The notes below the pieces were generated by a model that was not told the origin of the DNA, searched no databases, and was given only the letters and a program-made list of their open reading frames with translations. Position numbers and translations under genes: made by a program. Below are positions 23,387 to 34,006 of a stretch of DNA of 64,000 bases, in pieces; position 1 is the stretch's first letter, and every line of letters begins with the position of its first letter. Source of the DNA: Gelatoporia subvermispora B (Eukaryota; Basidiomycota; Agaricomycetes; Polyporales; Gelatoporiaceae); assembly GCA_000320605.2 (NCBI GenBank), contig KB445804.1, forward strand, positions 674,895 to 738,894, written 5' to 3'.

Positions 23387-24865
23387 ACTGGTCGTATCAG
23401 TACTCTCGTGAGATCGATCGTATGGAGGCTATACGCAAGTCGTTGTTGATGATGGTCTACGTTTTGCCACATAAATTCCTCGAATCACAGATCACGTCCG
23501 TCCGCCACGGCGAAGTGAGCTTTGAGTCGGGGCCCCAGACAGACCTACACAGCCATGCAGGCGATGCATGTATGCCCCGACTTCCAAGCTCCTGTATGAA
23601 GGAACAGGAAGTACTCTCCCAGTCGTTCCATTCTATTCTGCTTTGGGGTGCCTGCAGCCGTCTGCAGGTTGGGAAGCCTAGGAGACAGTAGTCTCCCGTA
23701 GGCAGACCTTCACTTGTCTATTGAAGGTGGGAAGGACGGTAGGACACAGCGGCCTACGAAGTTCAGACATGTCGAGTCAGCCGACACTAACTGCTAAAGC
23801 TTAAAGGGTGATGCGGAGCCTAGGTCCATCCTTACAGATGCCTCACTAGCGTGTACTCAAGTTGGATGTGGTCGTCTCTTGCGCGACACGCTCGGGACTG
23901 AGCGGATCGAACGGCAAGATCCTGCAGCAGTTGCAATGCTCGCAGTGACTCTGCTCCCACCGCAGTACGAGGAACGGTGCACAGGCTGAACCGGCACGAG
24001 TTTGCAAAGGTAATCGGGAGCAGTGAACACAGGTATTAGCCGCAACAATGCAAAGATTGAGTTCGGCTCCGTCGGCACCGGCAGATGTTGTATCATCGCT
24101 AGCGGGCTGAGAGCAGAAGCTCGTAGCTGCCTGGCACACCAGGCTGGACGTGTGGCCATGCGAGATACAAAGCAGCTTTCAAGTTCTTGCGATCGAAAGA
24201 AAACTGCCGATATCGATAATGCCGAAACACCGTTGTTGAGGTCAACAGGTGGAGGTGTGATACTTCACCGTTTACTTACTCAGGTGGCAGCGTAAATCTA
24301 ACAATTTGGTAGGTGCGGTATCTTTGCGACTCGCTCACAGATTTGATGCCTCACTTGAGAGTCAGATTTTCTCGGCTTTCCAGACATAGCGCTGACGCTG
24401 TATCGGCGACAAATCCCCGAATGTCTGATTATCTCCATGGGTGTTGTGCGGTTCGAACAGCGTACAGCTGCCGAGATTTGCCATGCGCCACTTTTTCACT
24501 CCTATCAGCAACAATTCAGCAAAGCGTCGAAGTGCTGGGGACAACGACGCCGTAAACCAGTCCCGGCGTAAAATCGCGCAAGTGAGGGTTGCATGATGCA
24601 TTGCCGGAAACAAACTTAGCCGAGTTCTTCTTGCTCAAAATATGAGATCGCACAGGTGCCTAGCTCCTAGCGTTGCATAAATTGCGTGCGAAAAAGGTCA
24701 GCTCATTTTACCCAGGTCAGGTCTATCTGCAGCACACACACGGAGAAGACTTGGGCGGGAATGAGCGGCACAGAGTGCCGGACACGATGCCCGGATAGGG
24801 AAGAATTGGTGACTATGTGTTGCACGAAGCTATATGTACAGCATGCTTGAACGGGAGAGGCTGGT
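23387..24865. other. Gene-poor region between DM9 and RIM20 genes
   Basis: About 1.5 kb. Apart from the decayed DM9 fragment at 23870-24080, no exon chain was recognised. Small open frames on both strands look random. It holds the DM9 promoter and the RIM20 3' UTR. Confidence 0.5.
23870..24080 (-). pseudogene. Decayed DM9-domain fragment
   Basis: On the minus strand a stretch recalls the neighbouring DM9 gene but needs two frames to do so: PVFTAPDYLCKLVP and CGG in one frame, CCRILPFDPLSPERV in the other. These correspond to PVFVGSAI..PCKIAP, FGG and RYDLLPFDP in the intact protein. The bases coding GLPFDP-like sequence and the CKxxP stretch also match closely by eye. The frame breaks suggest a pseudogene or a relic of tandem duplication. 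No start, N-terminal anchor or second unit was found. Confidence 0.45.
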
Positions 24866-27800
24866 TTACCTGCCCGCCCTGCCCGCTGTGCGTCTTGGCG
24901 TCCTTGTGGCCACAGGGGCTGGTGGCAGCACGGTAGCTTGCCATTCGTCCGAATCAAGTGGAGGCAGCTCGTGCGCCGTTATCTGTCGTGTAGGCGATGC
25001 TGGGGGTGTACCTGGACTCTGATTCTGATCGCTGGCCAGGGAGACGGACCGTACAGCTGCTGCCAAGGATCTAAGAAAAAATGCAGCAGTAGATAAGGTA
25101 CTGTCGCCACGTAAGTTGTCATATTGACGTACTGCATCTCCAGCCTTCGTTCGTTGGCCCATTCTTTACATTGCCGTTTGAACTGCGATAAAATTTCCGA
25201 GAACCCATTATAGAACTGGAGAGGATGCCGTTAGCGGTGTCCACTTAATGCAAAAGCATATATGCGAACTTTCATCCCTTCATCTAGATTTCGAACGATC
25301 TCCTTGTATTTGTGGTATGCCAGGTCAAGGGATTGCAGAGCATGCTCGCGTTCTTTCACGGAAGGGTCTTCCCTCCGCGAATCAACCAACAACACATGTT
25401 TCTCCTGCCGAAAGTTCATAAGTCCGATATCAACGGAAGGAACACGGGTGACAAGCCATGATAGATTTGATCAATGCGTTCTGCTTCATCTCGGTTTCTT
25501 CAATATCCGCTTGCACATCTTCGTAATAGTCCATATTTCTCGACAAACAGTCGTCAAACATTCGCGGTTCAATCTCGGTCCACCGCTGAAACGATGCCGC
25601 ATGACTGAGCACACGTTGAGTGGGGTCATCATGGGGAACGTGGTCGTTTGCTTTTTGTAGCAAGCTCGCTCGCTCTTTCTGGACATCGTCCAACAACTCT
25701 AGCAAACGGCGTAGTTCCCGTGCACGGTGTTGGGTTTCAACTGTCTGCCTGCCGAGCGTGGAGGAAGGAACTATTGCTTCAAGTTGTTCCTGAGAGCCAG
25801 TGAATGACGCACACACAATAATCCTCGAGTCATTACTTGCCTCATCCAAAATTAGCTCCTTGATGTTGTCGCTCCATTCGTCGTACTTCTGCCGGACCAG
25901 TTCATCGCTCTCGGCGGCCTGCTCCAAAATTTCGCGATATCGGAACGCCTTCCCTATGAGAGCCTCGTTCGCTTGCGAGGACTCCACACGGCTAGTGTCG
26001 TGGGATTCACGGAAACTTGAGTCCTCCACAGCCTCCGCAGCCCCCGCAGCCAGTGCATCAAGAGCCTGATGAGTGATGAGTATGTTATGGAATTGGAGAG
26101 TTGGTCGTATGTGGAAACGTACTTCGAGGAGGACGCTCATGTTGTGTTTTGCTAGCGTTGATACGTTGCTGATCACGGACTCAATGCGGAGAACTCCGTT
26201 CTCGAGCCTCACTTCCTCGGCCTTCTTTAGGATGCTCGGAGGTAGGCCGATTGGTCGATCCAGGGCATCTAGGGCAGCAGGAAGCCCCAAGGACCCAAGG
26301 GTTCTGATATTGAACGTCTGCGTCAATCAAACCGCGAAAATGATAATGCGTGACCTACTTGGCAGCTTTCTGGTCTAGCTCGTTGACACGGATTCCCAAT
26401 TCCTGAACGAAGCCTTCTCTGCGATTCCTGTAGACTTCTGTAATGTTGTGTCATCAACGAGGACATGTGAATATCGGGGGCAATGCCCTCACCAATGGCT
26501 ACCCGCGCAGCATCAGGAACAAGGTCCGCGAATAGTACATCGTCGTCATCAATCACACTTTTTGGGTCGGTAAGAGCCGGAGGGGCCAGCGGTTGAACCA
26601 TCGAAATCTCTTGGACAGCGGGCAAGGCCGAAACAGGAGGTGGGTCATGGTGATAAATGAGATAATTGTCACGTTCTGCCCGCACGAGATCATTCTGCAC
26701 GTTATCCAATATTGACTGACAGTTCCAACGCCACAGTCAGAAGCGTATGAGCCAGATGTGAATGATGGACACCAACCTTGAGGTCTTCCATGACCGCAGG
26801 GGCAGCATTACCACGGCGAGCGACTTCAAAGCCTCGCTTTGCAAGAGACTGGGCTTCAGTAAGACGTGATATTTCGTGTCCGTACCTAGATAGAAGTTCA
26901 GGACCGATGAGCTGGCCCCCATTCACACGAGTAGAGAAGTTACCTGCCAGCTTCGAGGTCATCTACACTTTTTCGATATTGTGCGGCTGCACTGAAATGG
27001 AGATACTTCGCTTCCATATGAGGGAGCCAATTCTGGAGACACCTGTCAGTTTTACGTCGGAACCAAGTGATCAAGCGCTTACGGATGGATAGACATGGTG
27101 AATGGAGCCCTGTGCGGTCTTGATATTCTCCGCCGCCTGCCTGTACAATGACGACACCTGGGATCTTTAGTCATCCTGCGCCATACGATCTACCTCACAG
27201 TGGGTACCTTAGCTGAGAGTTTGGCGATGATTGCATTTTTGTAATGATCTGCGCGCAATTAATCCATGCACGATGCAACAGAGTTTCATACGCACCCATT
27301 ACAGCCTTCTGCCATACACATTCCTGTGCTTGAGCAAGCATCAAGTTCTCCAGGCTTGTGAGCGCGGATTTGTCAAATTCTGTAGGTATCGTATCGGCAG
27401 AAACCGTCTGCTGCAGTTTGAGGCTCGCAGTAGTGCGTGTGTACATCAAGACCCCCGCGGCATTCTACAAGGAAGTGTGATGATCTTGTGTACTCCATAA
27501 GGACAGATGCAGCTTACTTGATAGTAACCAATGGCGCGCTTGATGCCATCAGCAGTTGAACGGTCGCATGCACCAGCAAGCTGACTGTAGAGCGCGGCGA
27601 GATTGAATAGTACAGCTGTTCGCTCGTATGCCAGGTTTCGTAGGATGAGCGGGGGCGCCGATGGCTCAAACGCAGGTAGGTAGGATATCTCGAGACCGAT
27701 CTAATTGCCACTGGGTATTAGCTACTTGTGCTATAGACGAGGATCGCAGCACCGACATTGACGGATAGCTTGGTCAGAATGAATACAAGCTGGGCGTGAT

Positions 27801-28047
27801 ATCTGAACACGTCATCAGATATTGGACGGAACTCTGGCACGCATACGCACCTTTGGATGACACTGACTTGGTTACTGTGTACAGTGGTCTTCACCGCCTC
27901 TGACCGCAGCTCTTCCCATCTCTCCACGTCCCATGCAAATGCGTTCGGGGAAGTGTCCGGATGATTAGCAGAAATGTAATTTCGCAGAGCCGAGCCAATC
28001 TGAAGTGCGCTGGTACTCTTGGATGGAATCACCAGTTGATTAGGCAT
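24866..28047 (-). CDS. RIM20: pH-response protein RIM20/palA (Bro1 domain)
   Basis: Scaffold of the ambient-pH signalling pathway: binds the transcription factor Rim101/PacC through its V domain and ESCRT-III Snf7 through its Bro1 domain at endosomal membranes, enabling processing of the factor at alkaline pH. Start at 28047 (MPNQLVIPSKSTSALQIG). The N-terminus continues with LRNYISANHPDTSPNAFAWD and VERWEELRSEAV, the palA/RIM20 pattern rather than that of vacuolar Bro1. The Bro1 banana domain runs to about 26750, with YERTAVLFNLAALYSQLA as its conserved helix. The long helical V domain (about 25240-26700) follows. The C-terminus is Pro-rich (ELPPLDSDEW..LPPAPV). Many short introns; about 800 residues, normal. 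The frame stops at 24866-24868, but that TAA overlaps a possible GTAAAC donor, so a small further exon cannot be excluded. Confidence 0.88.
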
Positions 28048-28288
28048 GGCTTGACCTTGACGGGCCTTAACGGTGAGGTTGTCCCCGGCAAGTCGTCGGT
28101 TTGCGCTGAGCTAATTGGGCCTGGCTGAGCACACTGGGCTATGTAATAGATTGCGTTGCGATCGGTCGAGATCTCTCGCTACCGCGTACGCGGGTTGTTG
28201 ACTTGAAAAGGTGTGATGGCGATTGAGGCCCAGATCCAGCGGATTGCACCAGGAGTAGATCACACAAGAGTGAACGGTAGCACACAGT

Positions 28289-28304
28289 ATCACACCGGTG
28301 TGAT
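28289..28304. promoter_or_regulatory. 16-bp perfect palindrome upstream of RIM20
   Basis: ATCACACCGGTGTGAT is its own reverse complement. A half site (GGTGTGATG) recurs at 28210-28218. It lies about 245 bases before the RIM20 start. A dimeric factor site is plausible; identity unknown. Confidence 0.4.
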
Positions 28305-29367
28305 GCGGCGCTCCGATGCAAGTTAGTGGAACGCTGGAGGGCAAATATACAGTATGGACTGTGAAGAAGTGAACCAAGGGCCAACTCCAACTCCGGCCTT
28401 TTAGAAGCGCCCACAGCGGCAAATGGCGCTTCTGCATTGTGTTCGCTGCCATCTGTATCCTCTCCCGGCCGTATCAATTGTGGTGCATGTTCAGCCGGAG
28501 GGCTATGTCGACTCGTGGGGCAGCATACATATACTCTGGATGGGATGCCCTGGACCTCTCATGTTCACCCAATTTGTCGTATGTCAGGAATGAACTTTGG
28601 GAGCAAATACAACTCGGCACCACACAGTAGTATTCGAGTATGTCACTGCATGCCCGGATACTGCTTGCTCTCCTGCTGTACTACGACGATCTCTCCGCAT
28701 CTGACCCGCTGTTTCGGTGCGAAAAAGTGAGCCCGAGGAAGTCTGTTGACGCCCCTCAACTTCAAGGAACCAGGGATCCGGAAGCTCGCCCGTGCGGCAC
28801 TAGGTCTCCACCGACTCGGGGCTCTTCTTGCCAAGCTACCGACATCCCAAAATCAGAGCGGTCGATAGAACTTCTTTGCACAACCTATAGACGTGTCTCA
28901 CGGCGTAGCAATGCGCTAAGGTTGTACGTAACGTCCACCGGCGTGCCGTTCACCGATTCTTCTTGTCGCTCAGATGAAACACGCACTCGCAGATAGATGT
29001 CGTGTTTGGTCCATCCAATTGTTGGTAATCACACTCCATAGATCTCCATTGAGCATCTTCTGATCCAACGATGACTGCTTATCTCCGTGAGTGTCCCACG
29101 ATAGCCACGGCCCACGATCAGTCGATTAGCAGACAAGGAACGATCGTCTTCGTTCCGGCTTTGGACAGGTCTATGGCAAGTGCCCATTGATTATACCTTC
29201 TGCGTTCCTACTCCTGCATTGACCGTAGTCATCGTCAGTTTTGTCACGTGTGAGTGACAGAGATATGTGACGTCCCAATGATTGACCAGGTCATATCATA
29301 TCTCGATTCTCAGAGATTCAATAAGTTAAGCTATCCATTTTGAGTTGGCAGGCCACCACCGCTGTGA

Positions 29368-29373
29368 TATAAA
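29368..29373 (+). promoter_or_regulatory. TATA box of small unknown gene
   Basis: TATAAA about 97 bases before the ATG at 29470, followed by a pyrimidine-rich leader. Usual spacing for a fungal promoter. Confidence 0.55.
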
Positions 29374-29469
29374 GCTTGCGAAAAGGCAAGCTAACTCAAA
29401 CCCAACCACATCTGCCTACCCTCCATCGACCGCACTTCCCACCAATCCATCGCGATACAAACTCTTACG

Positions 29470-29923
29470 ATGGGTCGCTCACAAACCCACGCTGCCCGAG
29501 CCGTGAGTAGCCTCCCAGCGTCCAGGCTGTACCATCCGCTCAACAGACCATCTATCAATTCTTTCACGCGTCGTAGACTTCCGTACGTTCTCTATGATTT
29601 GTGTCTGAAATTTGCTTGACCCTCTTGCTTCAATAAAGAATGTCATGAGTGTGTCTGATTTAACTCGTGCAACATGGCTCAACGAGAAGCCCGGTCAGTC
29701 ACAGGCTGTTTCGGTCCGCGTCCAGGGAGAGAACTGGGCCGAAGGAATTGTTGTCCAGGTAAGATTATCTTCTGGGGTCAGGAGAGGCTGTTGTCTGTGG
29801 TAACTAACCTATCTCTGCTAGATCACGGGCCTGGGTTACATCGTCGAATTTGTCCTCAATGGCGTGACCCAGCGTCGCTCGTTCAATGCTGGCGATGTTC
29901 GCCGTGTCAACCCTCAGACGTGA
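29470..29923 (+). CDS. Small protein of unknown function
   Basis: Not recognised. ATG at 29470 (MGRSQTHAARA), then a donor GTGAGT at 29503. Joining to the acceptor before 29640 keeps the frame: NVMSVSDLTRATWLNEKPGQ, then VRVQGENWAEGIVVQ, an intron at about 29760-29820, and ITGLGYIVEFVLNGVTQRRS with GDVRRVNPQT and the stop at 29921-29923. A middle exon is excluded because it would carry an in-frame TAG. The protein is about 85 residues, without signal peptide or membrane helix. The alternating hydrophobic pattern and glycines of the second half suggest a small beta-barrel. A TATA box upstream and good splice sites support expression. An alternative is a shorter protein starting at MSVSDL. Confidence 0.5.
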
Positions 29924-31531
29924 AGATTGTTGGAATCCGACACTGGCACACACCCCGAATGTATTATGATAGTGCTCGTTGTTTACGGTAGACTTTGTCA
30001 CCAACAGGAATTTCTTGCAGCAGAACTCTTTCTGTCAACGCCATTTTTTCCTCCAACGCATCAATCAGGAGATTGTTATCTAAGCCTCAATCCCTTTATC
30101 TTTTCCTCCCTTGAATAGGGTCATAGGAGCATGTGTATCCCTGACATGCGCCTTGAGAATATGCCAGCTGAGTTTGGGACGTGATCACCCAGTTGGAACC
30201 TCATCCATTCTATTTCCGAGCTCCAAGTGGTTACGCAACAGTCCATGTCAAGTCAGTCTTAGCGCTGCTCGTGGCACGTAGTATCATAGCGGTGCGACCG
30301 GACTACAATGTAACCAGGCAGTCCCACATAGGGGTCAATTGGCATGACAGATGATCATCCGCTATCATTGCTGTACTGTACGTGAGGTAGAAGGCTGCCA
30401 CGGCTCGATGGATTTGAGTGCATCTTCATCGCCACTCCCCGCAGCCACCGAACCCCGCGGCGCTGATCTTTCGCGGCATGAGCGAGGTATTAGAAGACTT
30501 ATTTCGGGAACAAGGGCACGGATGTCGCGGCCGCTTACCGTGAAACAACTTCTTCGCGCCTGTGTTACGAGACACAGCCGAGGGAATTTCTGTCACCCTC
30601 AATGCCTCACTATTTATGTCACTAATGTTCTACTTGGCAGTTCAAGTCATATATGGGCGGCACTTGGTAAACGCCAAACGTCATTCGATACCAAGCCATC
30701 CGCGAATAACCTGATCGCGACTTACAACCCATCTATTCACAAGCTCAGCGCTCTATTAAGTTCGAACACGAATATTTCTCTGCTGCGTCAGGGTGACAGA
30801 TGGGACGTAAGGATTTGAAGTAGGCATTCCATTGAATGATCGATAAGCTTAAGGCCCTTCCTCCCAGGCTTCCCTGGGAGGCATAGCGTAGATACAAAGG
30901 AAACCAATTTTGCATGACCGCTTTAACTCACTACTCTACCGGGTTCAGTCTGCATCAGGAAGTGTCTAATACAGATCGAGAGACCCCACAAAGCGCCAAG
31001 ACGGGTCCGGATCGGGGTTCTTCTAGAGCGATTAATCCGCCCCGGTGATTCTACCGTGCCTGGCAAAGGTCCGAGTATTGTTGCGGGTGTGAGTAGATAA
31101 GTAGTCGCAGCGCTTCAACAGTGAGCAATCCCTGGCGTCGTCTGTGAGTGACTAGCCGGATGTTGCCTGTGAGGCTGGAAGTTCCGTGACTACTTGGAGT
31201 TCTCGATCATGATCGATTCATCACCCCGTCTGGTGAGAAAATATACGATGTCAAGTAACCGGAATGTGGATTATCATCCGACCCGTCATCTGATGATTTG
31301 AGCTCAAAGAATCTACTGCTCATTGTGCCCATACGGCCTTATTGCTCCCGGAGCCCTCGGCGCCCAAACCGTTTCTTCTGATCTCGTGGTAGCAACGTGC
31401 ACGTGGCTGCACCACCATGGTGTTGGCGTGCAGCAGCCGCGCTGTTGTTGCACCGCAGACCTGGGTCACGGTATCGCTTTCAGAGACCGTCAAAGGTCCT
31501 CTTATTTTCAGGATCTGATGTTTGACTAACT
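29924..31531. other. Large intergenic region before GH5 gene
   Basis: About 1.6 kb. One open frame of 155 codons (30351-30818) has no recognisable content. A stem-loop with 9-bp arms lies at 30860-30881. Otherwise nothing was seen; the right part is the GH5 promoter. Confidence 0.5.
30860..30881. repeat. Inverted repeat, 9-bp arms, 4-base loop
   Basis: CCTCCCAGG, loop CTTC, CCTGGGAGG. Perfect complementarity would form a stable hairpin in RNA of either strand. No gene is recognised around it. Confidence 0.5.
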
Positions 31532-33441
31532 ATGTCTCATATCTACCTATCGTTGTTGTGCTGTCTGTTCTGCCTAGCTCCGTGCGCCGCGGCGTATCAA
31601 CAGTGCATACTGTTATCGCATTCATCACAGCCCGGAAGTGGCGGTCGAAATGGGAGTTTGGGGTCGTCTGGCACAAGCACCTCAACTGGTTCAAGCACAT
31701 CGTCATTAAACAATAACACGGCTACCCACAAGCCCCCGTCTTCAAACAATAGTAGTAGTGCACCTTCGTTGACGCCATTTGCTTATGGTCAAGATATCAT
31801 TCGAGGTGTCAATTTGTAAGTCATACAAAGCGCTCAATGAGGCCTTTCTCAGCAGCTCTGCAGGGGCGGGTGGTTCGTTCTAGAGGTAAGTGCAGTGCAG
31901 ATGGGCCTAGTCATTTTATGTTCCACGGAAGTCACGGATGCCCACAGCCGTGGATCACCCCGAGCGTCTTTGAAAGTACCAATAATTCTGACATCGTCGA
32001 CGAATTCACGCTCGGGCAATTGCTTGCCAACGAGACCGCGTCCAGCATCCTACAAAATCATTGGGAGACATGGTACACAGAAGAAGACTTCATTGCGATG
32101 AATGCCGCCGGGTTAAACCATGTCCGGTAGGCGTCATTTCTTTGCAATTAATCCATGGATATGAAGGTCTCATCTGGTGTTTAGTATACCAGTGGGATAT
32201 TGGTCAATTCCCATTACTTCCGCAGACACCAATCTCAGTACATCCGTCTCTCCATACGTTCCTGGTGCCTGGCCGTACTTGTTACAAGCTTTAAACTGGG
32301 CGAAAAATAATTCGCTACATGTGATTCTCGACCTTCACGGTGCTCCCGGTTCACAAAATGGCTTTGATAATTCGGGGCAAAGGACAAATTCGCCGGAGTG
32401 GGCGAACGGGAACACAAATATCTCGAGAACGCTGGATATCGTTAGATATATCGCTAAGAATATCGGTGGGATGATCGATGTTCTTGAATTGTTGAACGAG
32501 CCAGCCGCCTTCGACAGCAATATAGATGCAGCTCTTCCTCAATATTGGCAACAAGGATACGGGGTTGTCAGACAAGCTGCTGGGACAGACATCCAAGTGA
32601 TGATCGAAGATGGTTTCCTCGGCGTTCAGGTCAGTCAACTGATTTTGTTGCCATGACTCTATGATCATCGTTGATCCAGAATTGGGAGAACTTCTTGCTC
32701 TATCCAGACGCGGAAGGCGTCATAATGGACACAGTAAGCACACTCTTACCCAGCTGCTTGCCAGTGGCTGCACTAACATGTACCCGGTGATATGTCCCAC
32801 TGTCTCGATGTAGCACGAATACCAGATATTCAATTATGATCAGCTTGCGCTGTCTCTACAAGGTCATATCAACGTGCGACGCTGTAAATACTCTTCATAA
32901 TATGCACTCATCGAAAACCCATCATAGGCTTCGTGCCAACAGGCGACTGGCCTCATCTCATATGCAAAATCCAATCTGTATACCATTATCGGAGAATGGT
33001 CCACGGCCGTTACGGATTGCGCTAAGTGGTTGAATGGCAGAGGTGTCGGAGCGCGATGGGATGGGACATGGCAACCAAACCAACAAGTTTTTGGCAGCTG
33101 CGAAGGTTGGACAGGGAACATGTCAAGCTTTAGCGATGAATACAAGACATTTCTCCGGCAGTACGTCAATCACATCATCACCCCAGTGGCTTGATAACGA
33201 ACTTGACGCACAGATACTGGGAAGTGCAAGCGCAGATGGGGGAGGCCATCCAGGGCTGGGTGTATTGGACTTGGAAGGTATGGATCAGACATACGTGCTG
33301 AATGTACGTACTGAAAATTCGAATAATCTTCAGGCAGAGAACGCTGATGAGTGGAGCTATCAAAGAGGCCTTGAAGGCGGCTGGATTCCGCAGGACCCTA
33401 CTGATTGGATGTACCCGAACATTTGCGCCTCTGGCAACTAG
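31532..33441 (+). CDS. EXG1: Secreted exo-1,3-beta-glucanase, GH5 (subfamily 9-like)
   Basis: Hydrolyses terminal 1,3-beta-glucan links in the fungal cell wall, releasing glucose. Start at 31532: [20 protein letters not shown] is a signal peptide. A Ser/Thr/Asn/Gly-rich linker (about residues 35-80) looks heavily O-glycosylated, followed by [17 protein letters not shown], the conserved entry to the barrel. Barrel landmarks are [40 protein letters not shown] with the acid/base Glu, DTHEYQIF, and [20 protein letters not shown] with the nucleophile Glu. The nucleophile exon begins at the acceptor before 32945; other acceptors give a stop. [11 protein letters not shown] and the final [21 protein letters not shown] block complete the enzyme. 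About 480 residues in seven or so exons; stop at 33439-33441. Confidence 0.93.
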
Positions 33442-34006
33442 AGATTTTTCAAGGACGCTGGGTCATGACTCATGGCTTTGGTCATCAGATGAGTTGTTGG
33501 ATTACGGCTTTGGATGGATCCAACCCTCGAGTAACCGGCCATGTGCATGTATGTATTAGTTGATGTCCCTGTGCAAGGCCAAAATAGTGGATATATCCGA
33601 GTAGTACTAGCGTACTCCGCACCCACCGGACTTGTGGAGTCGACGTAAGACTCGGAAGTTTGGTGAGTGGCTCTGCGACCACTGTCACACCAACAACGGC
33701 TTGATACGAGGCATAACCTTCGCGAAATCATCACTGGGAACGCCGCGGCTTCGAGAATGCGTACTTGTGTCCGACTGTGAACATCATTGTGCTGGGCGCT
33801 TGTACCTGTGCGGCGGTGGGATAATTCGGCTGACTAATGAAACCTCCCTCGTGGCTGCCGACGCCGCGACGGGGAGCTTAATCCGTGTCTCCTCCCGCAG
33901 CAGCGAGGCTGTATGCCTGCGGCGACATTCTCAGTAGTTCGCCTTTGCAGGTCCTAGCTTGGCAGCTCGTATGCTCGCGACGAGGTGAACCTGAACGTCG
34001 GTCACC
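33442..34006. other. Intergenic region before aspartic protease
   Basis: A stretch of 565 bases with no recognised gene. Holds the 3' UTR of the glucanase and the promoter of the protease. Confidence 0.5.

Larger units (their letters stand above)
28048..29469. other. Divergent intergenic region
   Basis: About 1.4 kb between RIM20 (minus) and a small plus-strand gene. No gene recognised. Contains a 16-bp perfect palindrome at 28289-28304 and a TATA box at 29368. Confidence 0.5.

Noticed and set aside
30351..30818. Plus-strand open frame of 155 codons in the gene-poor stretch
   Set aside because: No family pattern, odd composition, no supporting exons or promoter seen. Kept only as an unexplained open frame.
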